A stretch of 64,000 nt of DNA, from positions 1 to 64,000 of the forward strand of contig NZ_PIPT01000004.1 of the NCBI RefSeq assembly GCF_003987395.1, given 5' to 3'. Position 1 is the first letter of the stretch. Each line of letters starts with the position of its first letter. The notes below the pieces were generated by a model. It was not told where the DNA came from, did not search any database, and saw nothing but the letters and a program-made list of their open reading frames with translations. This stretch comes from Pseudidiomarina aquimaris (GTDB lineage Bacteria > Pseudomonadota > Gammaproteobacteria > Enterobacterales > Alteromonadaceae). Positions 9,730-20,235 of the stretch are shown here, piece after piece. The position numbers and the translations under genes were made by a program.

Positions 9730-11519
9730 TGCAGTACCGCCAATGGCTTGTAGCGGCTTTTTTGACGCTTTTTTTAGTTGTTTTTCCAAACGCCTCAGTA
9801 GCGCAAGACTTTGACGTCAGTACTGACGACCCTTTCGCACAAAATCAATTTTTACCTGTTGAGCAAGCTTTTCAATTCGATTTTCGACAAACGGGCAAAC
9901 AACTCGAGCTGACATTTTCGATCGCCGATGGTTATTACCTCTACCAACACCGCTTTCAGTTCGACCCCGCAATTCCGCTTGCCGAGCAACCACAGCTTCC
10001 GCCAGGTGAAGCACATTACGATGAGTTTTTTGGCGAGTCGATTATCTATCGCGATGAAGTAACGCTAAACCTCACCTTAGCTAATATCGCCGAGAGTAAC
10101 TTTACTCTAGGCTATCAAGGCTGCGCCGATGCTGGCTTGTGTTATCCACCGAGTACAAAGCAAGTACCGCTAAGTGCGGTAACAGACTCCACTGCAACTG
10201 GCGTAAGTAGCGTTAATCCACAACCTAGCGTAGCGGTCGACTTTGAACAGGTGGCAGCCAATAGCCAGCAATTTACCGCCAACAGTCTTTTTAGTGACTT
10301 AACCGAGCAACCGCTGGTTTGGGTGCTGCTGATCTTCTTTGTTGCCGGTATTGGCTTAGCTTTTACGCCGTGCGTGTTGCCAATGTACCCGATCCTTTCG
10401 ACGGTGATTATGGGGCCTAACAAGGCACTCAAAACAGCCCGTGCATTCACTTTATCCTTTGCCTACGTGCAGGGAATGGCGATTACCTACTCCGCGCTCG
10501 GCATTGTGGTTGCACTTGCTGGCTTGCGATATCAGGCCATGCTGCAACATCCGGTCGTGCTTATTGTACTTGCCGCTTTATTTGTTTTACTGGCTCTTAG
10601 CATGTTGGGCTTTTATAACCTGCAATTGCCCAGCAAATGGCAGAATTATTTAAATGAAGTCAGTCAACAACAACGCGGCGGCGCACATCGCAGTGTCTTT
10701 GTCATGGGGGTTTTGTCAGGGCTTATCGCTTCGCCGTGCACGACTGCCCCGCTCTCGGGTGTATTACTATTCATTGCCCAATCAGGCGATGTAGCGGTCG
10801 GCGCCAGTGTGCTTTATGCGCTGAGTTTGGGGATGGGGTTACCGCTTATTTTATTCGGCACGACCGGCGGCAAGTTACTGCCAAAAGCTGGCGCTTGGAT
10901 GAATGTAGTGAAGCGCATCTTCGGAGTGGTATTGCTGGCTGTGGCGGTGCTCTTTGTTGAGCGTCTGCTGCCCGTGGCGATCGCAGACTGGCTCTGGGTT
11001 GTCTTTATTTCTCTAAGTGCGCTGTATCTGATTGTCACCTCATTACGCGATATTGATAGCGGTATGGCGATCGTCCTGAGTGGCGCATGGTTGGCGCTCG
11101 CCACTTGGCTCCTCTTCCTTTGGTGGCCGCAAGGCAGTCATGCGGAACTGCCATTCCAGCAGGTCAATTCGGTTGCCGAAATCGAAGCAGAGCTTGCGCA
11201 AGCAGAGTCTAACCAGCTAGTCATGCTCGATCTTTACGCTGACTGGTGCGTTGCGTGCAAAGAGTTTGAACGTTACACCTTCACCGACCCAGCCGTTCAG
11301 CAAGCACTAGCTGACGCGGTGGTATTACAAGCTGATGTCACGCAAAACAACGCGACAAACAATGCCATTTTGCAACACTATCAAGTGGTCGGTTTACCAA
11401 CGATCTTGTTTTTCTATGATGGTGAGCTGGTAGCAAATGCCCGAGTTGCGGGTTTTCTTGATGCTGAAGGGTTTGTACAGCACCTAGAGGAACTTGAGGC
11501 AACACAAAATTTGCAGTGA
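9729..11519 (+). CDS. dsbD: Thiol:disulfide interchange protein DsbD
   Basis: DsbD carries electrons from cytoplasmic thioredoxin across the inner membrane to DsbC, DsbG and cytochrome c maturation. The 596-residue protein has a signal peptide, an N-terminal periplasmic domain with a cysteine pair (about 123-131), a membrane domain of about eight segments with redox cysteines in TPCVLP and SPCTTAPL, and a C-terminal thioredoxin-like domain with WCVACKEFE. The start is ATG 9729 overlapping the cutA stop. An upstream in-frame start at 9705 is inside cutA and is not preferred. Confidence 0.96.
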   Translation: MQYRQWLVAAFLTLFLVVFPNASVAQDFDVSTDDPFAQNQFLPVEQAFQFDFRQTGKQLELTFSIADGYYLYQHRFQFDPAIPLAEQPQLPPGEAHYDEFFGESIIYRDEVTLNLTLANIAESNFTLGYQGCADAGLCYPPSTKQVPLSAVTDSTATGVSSVNPQPSVAVDFEQVAANSQQFTANSLFSDLTEQPLVWVLLIFFVAGIGLAFTPCVLPMYPILSTVIMGPNKALKTARAFTLSFAYVQGMAITYSALGIVVALAGLRYQAMLQHPVVLIVLAALFVLLALSMLGFYNLQLPSKWQNYLNEVSQQQRGGAHRSVFVMGVLSGLIASPCTTAPLSGVLLFIAQSGDVAVGASVLYALSLGMGLPLILFGTTGGKLLPKAGAWMNVVKRIFGVVLLAVAVLFVERLLPVAIADWLWVVFISLSALYLIVTSLRDIDSGMAIVLSGAWLALATWLLFLWWPQGSHAELPFQQVNSVAEIEAELAQAESNQLVMLDLYADWCVACKEFERYTFTDPAVQQALADAVVLQADVTQNNATNNAILQHYQVVGLPTILFFYDGELVANARVAGFLDAEGFVQHLEELEATQNLQ

Positions 11520-11567
11520 TCTTCGGTGATAAGACCAGTATTTTGCTGCGTTTCGGTCATTTTTAAC

Positions 11568-11573
11568 TATAAT
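11568..11573 (+). promoter_or_regulatory. Candidate -10 box for aroQ-accB-accC
   Basis: A perfect TATAAT lies in the 143-bp gap between dsbD and aroQ, about 90 bp before the chosen aroQ start. The best -35 match, TTGCTG at 19 bp, is poor. It is the most likely promoter for the operon running through accC and perhaps prmA. Confidence 0.4.
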
Positions 11574-11662
11574 GCCAAGTTACCAGTGTAATTTGCGATG
11601 CGATTGATAGAATTTCATACATATTGCAACTTACTCATAACTTCGCAACAAATAGCAGCAAA

Positions 11663-12136
11663 ATGACCGAAAATAATCATCATAACTACAGAATCTTGTT
11701 GTTGAATGGTCCCAACCTCAACATGTTGGGGCAACGCGAACCTGAGATGTACGGTTCAGCGACACTCGCCCATATTGAAAGCGAGCTCCGTCACAAGGCG
11801 GAAGGTCTTGGCGTGACGCTCGACTGTCGTCAGTCAAATGCTGAGTATGAACTCATCGACTGGGTGCAAGAGGCGGCTTCAAGTAAAGTCGACTTCATCA
11901 TCATTAACCCTGCCGCCTATACCCACACCAGTATTGCGCTGCGGGATGCGTTTGCTGCGGTTGCGATTCCTTTTATTGAAGTGCATTTGTCCAATATTCA
12001 CGCGCGCGAAGCTTTTCGCCGCCATTCCTATTTAGCCGAATTAGCCGTTGGGGTGATTTGTGGTTGTGGTGCCAAAGGGTATGAACTTGCCCTGCAGGCC
12101 GCAGTCTCAAATTTACAGCAACGCGATAACACCTAA
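11663..12136 (+). CDS. aroQ: 3-dehydroquinate dehydratase, type II
   Basis: AroQ dehydrates 3-dehydroquinate to 3-dehydroshikimate in the shikimate pathway. The 157-residue protein has [20 protein letters not shown] with the catalytic tyrosine, the NPAAYTHTS substrate loop and the [15 protein letters not shown] active-site segment. The start is taken at ATG 11663. A longer reading begins with TTG at 11624 but has no ribosome site and an atypical N-terminus. aroQ-accB-accC is a conserved gammaproteobacterial order. Confidence 0.95.
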   Translation: MTENNHHNYRILLLNGPNLNMLGQREPEMYGSATLAHIESELRHKAEGLGVTLDCRQSNAEYELIDWVQEAASSKVDFIIINPAAYTHTSIALRDAFAAVAIPFIEVHLSNIHAREAFRRHSYLAELAVGVICGCGAKGYELALQAAVSNLQQRDNT

Positions 12137-12163
12137 CTATTATCTACGGGGTCATATCAGATC

Positions 12164-12622
12164 ATGGATATTCGTAAAATTAAAAAATTGATCGAACTGG
12201 TCGAAGAATCAGGCATCGCTGAACTTGAAATCACCGAAGGTGAAGAGTCGGTTCGCATTCATCGGGGTGGTAGCCAGCAAATGGCGGCACCGATGCACTA
12301 TCAACCAGCGCCAATGCATGCTCCTGCAGCGCCTGCGCCTGCACCAGCAGCCGCTGTACCAACGGAAGCAGCAGAGCCTGAAATCACTGGCCATGTTGTA
12401 CGCTCACCTATGGTAGGTACCTTCTACGCGGCACCAGCACCTGGCGCGAGCGATTTTGTTACCGTTGGTCAGCAAGTCAAAGCTGGCGAGACGCTATGTA
12501 TTGTCGAAGCGATGAAGATGATGAACCAAATCGAAGCCGACAAAGGTGGCGTGGTCAAACAGATCCTTGTTGAAAACGGTGAGCCTGTCGAATTCGACCA
12601 GCCGTTATTCGTGATCGAGTAA
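12164..12622 (+). CDS. accB: Biotin carboxyl carrier protein of acetyl-CoA carboxylase
   Basis: AccB carries the biotin that shuttles CO2 between AccC and the carboxyltransferase in the first step of fatty acid synthesis. It has 152 residues: an N-terminal helical part, an Ala/Pro-rich linker (about 45-75) and a C-terminal biotinyl domain with the modified lysine in EAMKMMN. It lies 23 bp before accC in one operon. Confidence 0.97.
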   Translation: MDIRKIKKLIELVEESGIAELEITEGEESVRIHRGGSQQMAAPMHYQPAPMHAPAAPAPAPAAAVPTEAAEPEITGHVVRSPMVGTFYAAPAPGASDFVTVGQQVKAGETLCIVEAMKMMNQIEADKGGVVKQILVENGEPVEFDQPLFVIE

Positions 12623-12645
12623 ACACCACAATTCAGGACATCATC

Positions 12646-13995
12646 ATGTTAGATAAGGTTGTCATTGCAAACCGAGGCGAAATTGCGTTGCGCGTGCTAC
12701 GCGCATGCAAAGAACTCGGTATCAAGACGGTTGCGGTGCACTCTACGGTTGACCGTAACCTCAAACACGTTTTGTTGGCAGATGAGTCGATTTGTATCGG
12801 TAATGCGCCTGCCAACGAGAGCTACTTAAATATTCCTCGCATCATCAGCGCTGCGGAAATCACTGACGCTGCAGCAATTCACCCAGGCTACGGCTTCTTA
12901 GCCGAAAACGCTGACTTCGCTGAGCAAGTGGAAAATTCAGGCTTTATTTTCGTTGGCCCAACTGCCGACGTCATCCGCTTAATGGGCGATAAAGTATCGG
13001 CTATCGAAGCAATGAAAAAAGCCGGTGTTCCGTGTGTGCCAGGCTCAGGTGGTCCACTCGGTGACGACGAAGAGAAAAACTTAAAGATTGCGAAACGTAT
13101 TGGCTATCCAGTGATCGTCAAAGCCGCAGGCGGCGGTGGCGGTCGTGGTATGCGCGTGGTGCGTAAAGAAGAAGAACTCATCCGTGCCATTAGCACCACC
13201 CAAGCAGAAGCCGGTGCAGCATTTGGTAACTCCATGGTTTACATGGAAAAGTTTCTTGAAAACCCGCGTCATATTGAGATCCAAGTTTTGGCTGACGGAC
13301 AAGGTAACGCTGTCTACTTAGGCGAACGTGATTGCTCAATGCAGCGTCGTCACCAGAAGGTTGTGGAAGAAGCACCAGCGCCAGGTATTACTGCTGAAAT
13401 GCGTAAATATATCGGTGAGCGCTGCGCCAAAGCCTGCTTGGAAATTGGTTACCGCGGTGCCGGTACTTTCGAATTCCTTTATGAAAACGGCGAGTTCTAT
13501 TTCATCGAAATGAATACCCGTATTCAGGTGGAGCACCCAGTCACTGAAATGGTGACAGGAATCGATCTTATCAAAGAACAATTGCGCATTGCTGCCGGTC
13601 GTCCACTGTCGTTCTCTCAAGAAGATGTGGTGATTCGTGGGCACGCAGTTGAGTGCCGTATCAACGCCGAAGACCCGAATACGTTCGTGCCTTCGCCGGG
13701 CCTTATCAGCCGTTTCCATCCACCGGGTGGCTTAGGCGTGCGTTGGGACTCGCATGTTTACGCGGACTATAAAGTACCGCCAAACTACGACTCAATGATT
13801 GGTAAGCTGATTACCTACGGTGAAAACCGTGATGTTGCCATTGCGCGCATGCGTAACGCGCTCAGCGAGCTGATTATCGAAGGTATTAAAACCAACGTAC
13901 CGCTGCAAAAAGACATTATGGCTGACGAGAACTTCCAACATGGTGGCACCAACATCCACTATCTTGAGAAGAAACTTGGCATGGGTGGTCACTAA
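12646..13995 (+). CDS. accC: Biotin carboxylase subunit of acetyl-CoA carboxylase
   Basis: AccC carboxylates biotin on AccB using ATP and bicarbonate. The 449-residue protein has the N-terminal [15 protein letters not shown], the glycine-rich ATP-grasp loop ([13 protein letters not shown]), the [19 protein letters not shown] segment and the catalytic [14 protein letters not shown] motif. It is the distal acc gene, and prmA starts 5 bp after its stop. Confidence 0.98.
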   Translation: MLDKVVIANRGEIALRVLRACKELGIKTVAVHSTVDRNLKHVLLADESICIGNAPANESYLNIPRIISAAEITDAAAIHPGYGFLAENADFAEQVENSGFIFVGPTADVIRLMGDKVSAIEAMKKAGVPCVPGSGGPLGDDEEKNLKIAKRIGYPVIVKAAGGGGGRGMRVVRKEEELIRAISTTQAEAGAAFGNSMVYMEKFLENPRHIEIQVLADGQGNAVYLGERDCSMQRRHQKVVEEAPAPGITAEMRKYIGERCAKACLEIGYRGAGTFEFLYENGEFYFIEMNTRIQVEHPVTEMVTGIDLIKEQLRIAAGRPLSFSQEDVVIRGHAVECRINAEDPNTFVPSPGLISRFHPPGGLGVRWDSHVYADYKVPPNYDSMIGKLITYGENRDVAIARMRNALSELIIEGIKTNVPLQKDIMADENFQHGGTNIHYLEKKLGMGGH

Positions 13996-14000
13996 CACCT

Positions 14001-14882
14001 ATGCCATGGATTCAGCTTACGGTATCTGCGCCTGAGCAACATGCGCCGCTAGTTGGCGACATGTTGCAAGGCAACGGTGCAATGGCGGTGACCTACCGCG
14101 ACGCACAAGACAACCCCATCTTTGAGCCGCCCTTAGGCGAAGTTCTCTATTGGCAGGAAACTCTAGTCACGGGGCTTTTCCCAGCAGAAACCGATCTCAA
14201 ACCGGTACTTGCCAACCTCAAGAAGTCTAAGTATTTCAAAGACGGTTTAAATTATAAAACCGACCCGTTGGAAGACAAAGACTGGGAACGCGAGTGGATG
14301 GATAACTTCCATCCTATTCAGTTTGGTAAGCGTCTTTGGGTATGTCCAAGCTGGCGTGATATTCCGGACCCTGCTGCAGTGAATATCCTGCTCGACCCAG
14401 GCATGGCTTTTGGTACGGGTACCCATCCAACCACCGCACTCTGTCTGCAATGGCTGGATAGCCAGGACCTCACCGGCAAAACCGTTGTCGACTTTGGTTG
14501 TGGCTCGGGGATTCTTGCGATTGCGGCACTGCTATTGGGTGCTGAGCGCGCCATCGGTATCGACATCGATCGGCAGGCGCTAATTGCCAGCCGCGAAAAT
14601 GCCGAACGCAATGGTGTTGCCGAGCGATTGGAAGTCTACTTACCTAGTGAACAACCGACCATGGCGGCCGATATCGTTTTAGCAAATGTATTAGCGGGCC
14701 CATTACAAGAATTGGGGGGTGTCATTAAAGGATATGTTGGGCCGCACGGCGATCTCGTCATGTCGGGTATCCTCGAGCGTCAAATTGAAGCCGTCGAAAG
14801 CGCCTATAACACCGAGTTCACGTTTGACCCTGCAACTATCCAGGACGACTGGGTGATGCTCCACGCGACGCGTAAACAGTAG
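14001..14882 (+). CDS. prmA: Ribosomal protein L11 methyltransferase
   Basis: PrmA trimethylates several amino groups on ribosomal protein L11. The 293-residue protein has an N-terminal substrate-binding domain, a linker with [14 protein letters not shown], and a SAM-binding Rossmann domain ([20 protein letters not shown], then IGIDID). The LANVLAGPL motif near the end is the expected NxxxxPL-type catalytic region. The 5-bp gap after accC indicates cotranscription, and a hairpin follows. Confidence 0.96.
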   Translation: MPWIQLTVSAPEQHAPLVGDMLQGNGAMAVTYRDAQDNPIFEPPLGEVLYWQETLVTGLFPAETDLKPVLANLKKSKYFKDGLNYKTDPLEDKDWEREWMDNFHPIQFGKRLWVCPSWRDIPDPAAVNILLDPGMAFGTGTHPTTALCLQWLDSQDLTGKTVVDFGCGSGILAIAALLLGAERAIGIDIDRQALIASRENAERNGVAERLEVYLPSEQPTMAADIVLANVLAGPLQELGGVIKGYVGPHGDLVMSGILERQIEAVESAYNTEFTFDPATIQDDWVMLHATRKQ

Positions 14883-14916
14883 CTTGTCATCAAATTGTCA
14901 AGAGTAAAAAGTGCAA

Positions 14917-14954
14917 AAAAGGCTGCTTTTGTACAAAATACAGCCTTTTCTTTC
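14917..14954 (+). terminator. Probable terminator after prmA
   Basis: Arms AAAAGGCTG (14917-14925) and CAGCCTTTT (14941-14949) pair around a 15-nt A/T-rich loop and are followed by a T-rich CTTTCT. It stands between the acc-prmA operon and dusB. The long loop and imperfect T-run make it moderate. Confidence 0.6.
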
Positions 14955-15006
14955 TCCGCTAAATTCCCTAAAATTTCCGACCCTTGAGTTGAACAGTTTT
15001 TAACCG

Positions 15007-15972
15007 ATGCGGATCGGACCTTATCTCCTCGACAATCCAGTGATCTTAGCGCCCATGGCGGGTGTCACTGATCTGCCCTTTCGCCAGCTCTGCAATGAGC
15101 TTGGTGCCGGCATGACTGTCTCTGAGATGTTGTCGAGTAATCCGCGCGTGTGGCAAACCCAGAAGTCGCAAATGCGGATGGGCCATGCCGACGAGCCCGG
15201 TATCAAAGCTGTACAAATTGCTGGATGTGAACCTGAGTTAATGGCGCAAGCGGCGCAGCACAATGTGGCTAACGGCGCACAAATCATTGACATCAATATG
15301 GGTTGCCCAGCAAAGAAGGTGAATAAAAAGATGGCGGGCTCAGCCTTGCTGCAATATCCCGATTTAGTGCAAGACATCTTGCATGCAGTCGTGACGGCAG
15401 TTGATGTACCTGTCACCTTGAAAATACGTACAGGCTGGGATCCCGAAAACCGCAATGGCGTAGCGATTGCTAAGCTTGCCGAGCAGGCTGGCATTCAATC
15501 CTTAGCGGTTCACGGGCGAACGCGTGCCTGTATGTACAAAGGAGAAGCGGAATACGACACGATTCGTGCGATAAAGCAGGCGGTGTCCATTCCAGTTGTC
15601 GCTAACGGTGACATCAGAACTCCAGCTAAGGCCCAAGAAGTCTTAGCCTATACTGGCGCCGATGCCATAATGATTGGCCGCGGCGCTCAAGGGAATCCTT
15701 GGCTGTTTCGCGAAATTGCGCATTATTTGGCAACCGGCGAGCAGTTGGCAAAACCGAACATGAATGAAGTAACAGATGTGGTGATGCGGCATGTCCATCG
15801 GCTGCATGAACACTACGGAGACTTCACCGGTGTCCGGATTGCCCGAAAACATGTGGGTTGGTACTTGCAAGAGCAACAACCTGCGGCAGAATTTCGCCGC
15901 CACTTTGTGACTATTGAGGATGCTGCAGAGCAACTTGATGCACTGGCGACGTTTTTTAACTCAGTAAACTAA
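15007..15972 (+). CDS. dusB: tRNA-dihydrouridine synthase B
   Basis: DusB is an FMN enzyme that reduces a D-loop uridine of tRNA to dihydrouridine. The 321-residue protein begins with [20 protein letters not shown] and has the catalytic cysteine in [19 protein letters not shown]. It also shows the FMN phosphate region ([18 protein letters not shown]). It precedes fis by 19 bp, the conserved dusB-fis operon in which the fis promoter normally lies upstream of dusB. Confidence 0.97.
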   Translation: MRIGPYLLDNPVILAPMAGVTDLPFRQLCNELGAGMTVSEMLSSNPRVWQTQKSQMRMGHADEPGIKAVQIAGCEPELMAQAAQHNVANGAQIIDINMGCPAKKVNKKMAGSALLQYPDLVQDILHAVVTAVDVPVTLKIRTGWDPENRNGVAIAKLAEQAGIQSLAVHGRTRACMYKGEAEYDTIRAIKQAVSIPVVANGDIRTPAKAQEVLAYTGADAIMIGRGAQGNPWLFREIAHYLATGEQLAKPNMNEVTDVVMRHVHRLHEHYGDFTGVRIARKHVGWYLQEQQPAAEFRRHFVTIEDAAEQLDALATFFNSVN

Positions 15973-15991
15973 GAAGAGATAGAGCGCACCT

Positions 15992-16285
15992 ATGTTTGAT
16001 CAAAACGCAAATCGTGACCAAGTTTCACCATTCACGACGATTGGTAATAACGCCCAGCCAAAACCGCTGCGCGATTCAGTGAAGCAAGCATTAAACTCAT
16101 TCCTTAAGCAACTTGATGGCCAAGATCCAGAAGAGTTGTACGAATTAGTGCTCGCTGAAGTCGAAGCGCCGCTATTGGAAGAGGTCATGACTTATACGCG
16201 CGGTAATCAAACCCGTGCAGCGACCATGCTCGGCATCAACCGCGGCACGTTGCGCAAAAAATTGAAAAAGTACGGCATGAACTAA
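15992..16285 (+). CDS. fis: DNA-binding protein Fis
   Basis: Fis is a nucleoid-associated factor that bends DNA and activates rRNA promoters in rapid growth. The 97-residue protein has a beta-hairpin arm at the N-terminus and a C-terminal helix-turn-helix ([26 protein letters not shown]) almost identical in style to the enteric protein. It is the second gene of the dusB-fis operon and ends just before a strong terminator. Confidence 0.98.
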   Translation: MFDQNANRDQVSPFTTIGNNAQPKPLRDSVKQALNSFLKQLDGQDPEELYELVLAEVEAPLLEEVMTYTRGNQTRAATMLGINRGTLRKKLKKYGMN

Positions 16286-16295
16286 TTGCCCCCTG

Positions 16296-16324
16296 AAAAA
16301 GAGCGCCTTGTGTGCTCTTTTTTG
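16296..16324 (+). terminator. Rho-independent terminator after fis
   Basis: The arms AAAAAGAGC and GCTCTTTTTT pair around a 9-nt loop and end in a long T-run, 11 nt past the fis stop codon. Confidence 0.9.
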
Positions 16325-16366
16325 TTTTAAGAACAATAGTTTATTGAATTTTTTACGGTGACCATC

Positions 16367-17935
16367 ATGGATTTTCGACCTATTCAACGTGCGCTGCTAA
16401 GTGTATCGGACAAGACTGGCATTATTGAGTTTGCACAGGCCCTGCAACAACGTGGTGTGCAACTACTCTCAACTGGCGGCACAGCCAAGCTGCTACGTGA
16501 CAACAATATCGCAGTGACGGATGTGTCCGAGCACACAGGCCAAGCAGAAATCATGAATGGCCGCGTGAAAACCTTACACCCGAAAATTCACGGTGGCATT
16601 CTGGCACGTCGTGGTACCGACGATGCGGTTATGGCCGAACAAGACATCGCACCGATTGATATGGTGGTGGTAAACCTCTACCCATTTGCGAAAACCGTTG
16701 CCGATCCAAACTGTTCACATGCTGACGCGGTGGAGAACATCGATATTGGTGGACCAACCATGGTGCGTGCGGCTGCCAAGAATCATCAAGACGTTGCCAT
16801 CGTTGTGAACGCGCTCGATTACGATCGAGTGATCGCTGAAATGGATGCGAATAACAACAGTCTTACTTTCGATACGCGTTTCGACCTCGCCATTCGTGCG
16901 TTTGAACATACCGCTCAATATGACGGCATGATTGCGAATTACTTTGGTGCACGTCTGCCACAGCAAGAAAGTAAATTCCCGCGCACGTTCAATACACAGT
17001 TCGAGAAAAAGCAAGATTTACGCTATGGCGAAAACAGTCATCAGCAAGCAGCTTTTTACGTTGAAGCTGAGCCGCACGAGGCTTCAGTGGCAACTGCCCA
17101 GCAGTTGCAGGGTAAAGCACTGTCTTTTAATAATATCGCCGATACTGACGCTGCTCTCGAGTGCGTTAAATCCTTCGCCGAGCCTGCCTGTGTTATCGTC
17201 AAGCACGCCAACCCTTGTGGCGTAGCTGTGGGTGAATCTATTTTAAGCGCCTATGACCGCGCATTTAAAACCGACCCGACCTCGGCGTTTGGTGGCATCA
17301 TCGCTTTCAACCGTGAACTCGACGAAGCCACGGCAAAAGCCATTATCGACCGCCAATTTGTGGAAGTTATTATTGCGCCGAGTGTGAGCGCAGAAGCACA
17401 ACAGGTGGTCGCAGCTAAAGCTAACGTGCGCTTGTTGTCATGTGGTCAGTGGCCGGAGCAACGCGCTGCAAGCTATGACTACAAACGTGTTAACGGCGGT
17501 CTGCTAGTGCAAGACGCTGACCTAGGTGAAATCACTGAGCAAGACCTTAAAGTGGTAAGTAAGGCGCAGCCAACCGCTGAGCAACTGAAGGACCTTCTGT
17601 TCTGCTGGAAGGTAGCCAAGTTCGTCAAGTCGAATGCAATCGTTTATGCCAAAGATGGCATGACCATTGGTGTGGGTGCTGGCCAAATGAGCCGCGTTTA
17701 CAGCGCCAAAATCGCCGGTATCAAAGCAGCCGACGAGAACCTTGAAGTCGCTGGCAGCGTGATGGCGTCAGATGCCTTCTTCCCGTTCCGCGACGGTATT
17801 GACGCAGCGGCAGCTGCAGGTATCAAAGCAATCATTCAGCCGGGTGGTTCGATTCGCGACGACGAAATCATTGCCGCAGCAGATGAACATGGAATTGCCA
17901 TGGTCTTCACCGGCATGCGCCATTTCCGTCATTAA
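16367..17935 (+). CDS. purH: Bifunctional AICAR transformylase / IMP cyclohydrolase
   Basis: PurH does the last two steps of IMP synthesis. The N-terminal IMP cyclohydrolase domain has [21 protein letters not shown] and [13 protein letters not shown]. The C-terminal transformylase domain has [14 protein letters not shown], the KHANPCGVA catalytic segment and a final DAFFPFRDG plus [10 protein letters not shown]. Length is 522 residues from ATG 16367. GTG 16358 is a possible alternative three codons upstream; the ACGGTGA before ATG 16367 favours the shorter form. Confidence 0.96.
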   Translation: MDFRPIQRALLSVSDKTGIIEFAQALQQRGVQLLSTGGTAKLLRDNNIAVTDVSEHTGQAEIMNGRVKTLHPKIHGGILARRGTDDAVMAEQDIAPIDMVVVNLYPFAKTVADPNCSHADAVENIDIGGPTMVRAAAKNHQDVAIVVNALDYDRVIAEMDANNNSLTFDTRFDLAIRAFEHTAQYDGMIANYFGARLPQQESKFPRTFNTQFEKKQDLRYGENSHQQAAFYVEAEPHEASVATAQQLQGKALSFNNIADTDAALECVKSFAEPACVIVKHANPCGVAVGESILSAYDRAFKTDPTSAFGGIIAFNRELDEATAKAIIDRQFVEVIIAPSVSAEAQQVVAAKANVRLLSCGQWPEQRAASYDYKRVNGGLLVQDADLGEITEQDLKVVSKAQPTAEQLKDLLFCWKVAKFVKSNAIVYAKDGMTIGVGAGQMSRVYSAKIAGIKAADENLEVAGSVMASDAFFPFRDGIDAAAAAGIKAIIQPGGSIRDDEIIAAADEHGIAMVFTGMRHFRH

Positions 17936-18014
17936 TAACATTGCCGTTCTGCCTTTCGGCGGCTAGGATTAAACAACCCCTATCCGTCGATAGCAGCAAC
18001 TAAAGGAAGTAACC

Positions 18015-18863
18015 ATGAAAAACTTCTTAGCAATGATTACCTTAGCAGCTAGTGTGAGTATGCTAGTCGGCTGTTCTGAGAGTCCGGAAGCCACGAGTTC
18101 AAGTAGCATGAGCCTTGAGCAAGCGGTGAATAATAATCCAGCGCGCTCAGCTGACAACCTGAGCCGCGACCGCCACCGTCATCCTATCGAAACACTGACC
18201 TTTTTCGAGGTTGAACCGGATATGACAGTGGTTGAGATCTGGCCAGGTGGCGGTTGGTATACCGAGATTCTTGCACCTTACTTAAAAGAAAATGGCAAGC
18301 TCTACGCTGCGCACTTCCCACAATCTGAAACGCGCGAGTATTACGTTAATTCACGCAAAGCGTTTATTGAGCGAGTGGCAAAAGATCCTGCTTTCAGCGC
18401 CATCGAAGTAACCGAATTTGCGCCCACCGAAGACAGTGCTATTGCACCAGCGGGAACAGCGGATCGCGTACTAACCTTCCGTAACTTGCATAACTGGTAC
18501 ATGAACGCGGGCGAAGCAGGTGTCGAAGCAGCCTTTGCCACCTTTTATAAAGCCTTGAAGCCAGGCGGTATTTTAGGGGTGGTTGATCACCGTTTACCAG
18601 AGAACCGCCCTAACACGCATATGGATAGCTCAGGTTACATGAAACAAAGCTTAGCGGTTAAGGCTGCTGAGGCCGCCGGTTTTGAATTAGTCAAGGCCAG
18701 CGACATTAATGCGAACCCTGATGATACCGCTGACCATCCGCGTGGCGTATGGACATTACCACCAACGCTCGGTCTCGGCGAACAAGACCGTGAACGCTAT
18801 CAAGGCATTGGTGAGAGTGACCGTTTTACCTTGAAATTTAGAAAACCAGAATCTTCCTCATAA
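18015..18863 (+). CDS. Predicted lipoprotein SAM-methyltransferase-like protein (COG4798 type)
   Basis: The 282-residue protein has a lipoprotein signal (hydrophobic run, then LVGC at about residues 17-20). It is followed by a class I methyltransferase-like domain: VVEIWPGGGWYTEILAPYL resembles the SAM-binding motif I, and PGGILGVVDHRLP resembles a later core strand. Its substrate is unknown. A Cys lipobox in front of a SAM-type fold is odd because SAM is not expected in the periplasm; the fold may bind something else there. It sits between purH and purD, 25 bp before purD. Confidence 0.75.
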   Translation: MKNFLAMITLAASVSMLVGCSESPEATSSSSMSLEQAVNNNPARSADNLSRDRHRHPIETLTFFEVEPDMTVVEIWPGGGWYTEILAPYLKENGKLYAAHFPQSETREYYVNSRKAFIERVAKDPAFSAIEVTEFAPTEDSAIAPAGTADRVLTFRNLHNWYMNAGEAGVEAAFATFYKALKPGGILGVVDHRLPENRPNTHMDSSGYMKQSLAVKAAEAAGFELVKASDINANPDDTADHPRGVWTLPPTLGLGEQDRERYQGIGESDRFTLKFRKPESSS

Positions 18864-18887
18864 GCGAAACAAGAGAGTCGATACGAC

Positions 18888-20177
18888 ATGAATGTACTTG
18901 TGATTGGCGGCGGTGGCCGTGAACATGCGTTGGCATGGAAAGCGGCACAATCGCCGCAGGTCGAAACCGTCTTTGTTGCACCGGGTAATGCCGGCACTGC
19001 GACTGAATTAAAGCTCGAAAATGTGGCTATCGCCGCAGATGATATTCAAGGCCTGCTGAAGTTTGCGCAGGACAATGCGGTCGGGCTGACCATAGTTGGG
19101 CCTGAAGCGCCATTGGTTGCCGGTGTTGTTGATGCCTTCAATGCCGCGGGGCTCAATATTTTTGGTCCCACTCAAGGCGCCGCGCAACTTGAGGGCTCGA
19201 AAGCATTTAGCAAAGATTTTCTCGCGCGCCACAACATTCCAACCGCTGCCTACGGTATTTTTACCGAGGTTGATGCGGCGAAAGACTATGTACGCGAACA
19301 AGGCACACCGATTGTCATTAAAGCTGACGGCCTTGCGGCTGGAAAAGGCGTGATCATCGCCGAGACGGAAGCACAAGCGTTCGCCGCCATTGACGATATG
19401 CTCGCCGGAAATCGGTTCGGTGACGCCGGTAGCCGCGTCGTGATCGAGGAGTTTTTAGTTGGCGAAGAAGCAAGCTTTATCGTTATGGTTGACGGCAAAA
19501 CAGCCTTAGCCTTTGCCAGCAGCCAAGATCACAAAGCGCGTGATAACGGCGATAAAGGTCCTAACACTGGTGGGATGGGAGCGTATTCACCTGCTCCCGT
19601 AGTTACGCCTGACGTCCACAACTGGGTGATGGAGCATGTCATTGAACCCACGGTCGAAGGTATGGCAAGTGAAGGTCACCCCTACACTGGGTTCCTGTAC
19701 GCAGGTTTGATGATTGCGCCCGACGGCACCGCAAAAGTGCTCGAGTACAACTGTCGTTTTGGTGACCCAGAAACTCAACCGATCATGATGCGCTTGCAAT
19801 CGGACTTGGTTGAACTCTGTTTAGCTGCTTGCGCCGGTAATTTGGCCGAACAAGTCATCGACTTCGATCCACGTGCGACTGTGGGTGTGGTGATGGCCGC
19901 GGGTGGTTACCCAGAAAGCTACGCTAAGGGTAAAGTTATTAGCGGTTTACAGGATGCAGACACCAGTGACACCAAAGTTTTCCATGCCGGTACGCAACGC
20001 CTCGAAAATGGCGATATTGTGACCGCGGGCGGCCGGGTATTGTGTGTCACGGCAATCGCCGACTCGGTCAGCTTAGCTCAGCAGAAAGCTTATGCAGGGG
20101 TAAGTAAAATTAGCTGGGAAGATGTGTACTATCGTACCGATATCGCACATCGAGCGATCGCTCGCGAGCAAAATTAA
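18888..20177 (+). CDS. purD: Phosphoribosylamine--glycine ligase
   Basis: PurD makes glycinamide ribonucleotide, the second step of purine synthesis. The 429-residue ATP-grasp enzyme starts MNVLVIGGGGREHALAWK and shows VGPEAPLVAGVVDAF, KADGLAAGKGV (ATP loop), the GPNTGGMGAYSP signature and EYNCRFGDPETQP. It follows purH, with a methyltransferase-like gene between them, and ends before a strong bidirectional hairpin. Confidence 0.97.
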   Translation: MNVLVIGGGGREHALAWKAAQSPQVETVFVAPGNAGTATELKLENVAIAADDIQGLLKFAQDNAVGLTIVGPEAPLVAGVVDAFNAAGLNIFGPTQGAAQLEGSKAFSKDFLARHNIPTAAYGIFTEVDAAKDYVREQGTPIVIKADGLAAGKGVIIAETEAQAFAAIDDMLAGNRFGDAGSRVVIEEFLVGEEASFIVMVDGKTALAFASSQDHKARDNGDKGPNTGGMGAYSPAPVVTPDVHNWVMEHVIEPTVEGMASEGHPYTGFLYAGLMIAPDGTAKVLEYNCRFGDPETQPIMMRLQSDLVELCLAACAGNLAEQVIDFDPRATVGVVMAAGGYPESYAKGKVISGLQDADTSDTKVFHAGTQRLENGDIVTAGGRVLCVTAIADSVSLAQQKAYAGVSKISWEDVYYRTDIAHRAIAREQN

Positions 20178-20194
20178 ACGAGCAAAAGAAAGCT

Positions 20195-20233
20195 AAGCCG
20201 CGCTACGACCTTGGGTTGAGCGCGGCTTTTTTT
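20195..20233 (+). terminator. Rho-independent terminator between purD and maoP
   Basis: The arms AAGCCGCGCT (20195-20204) and AGCGCGGCTT (20219-20228) pair perfectly around a 14-nt loop, followed by seven T on the plus strand. It lies between convergent purD and maoP, so it may serve both. Confidence 0.9.
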
Positions 20234-20235
20234 GA

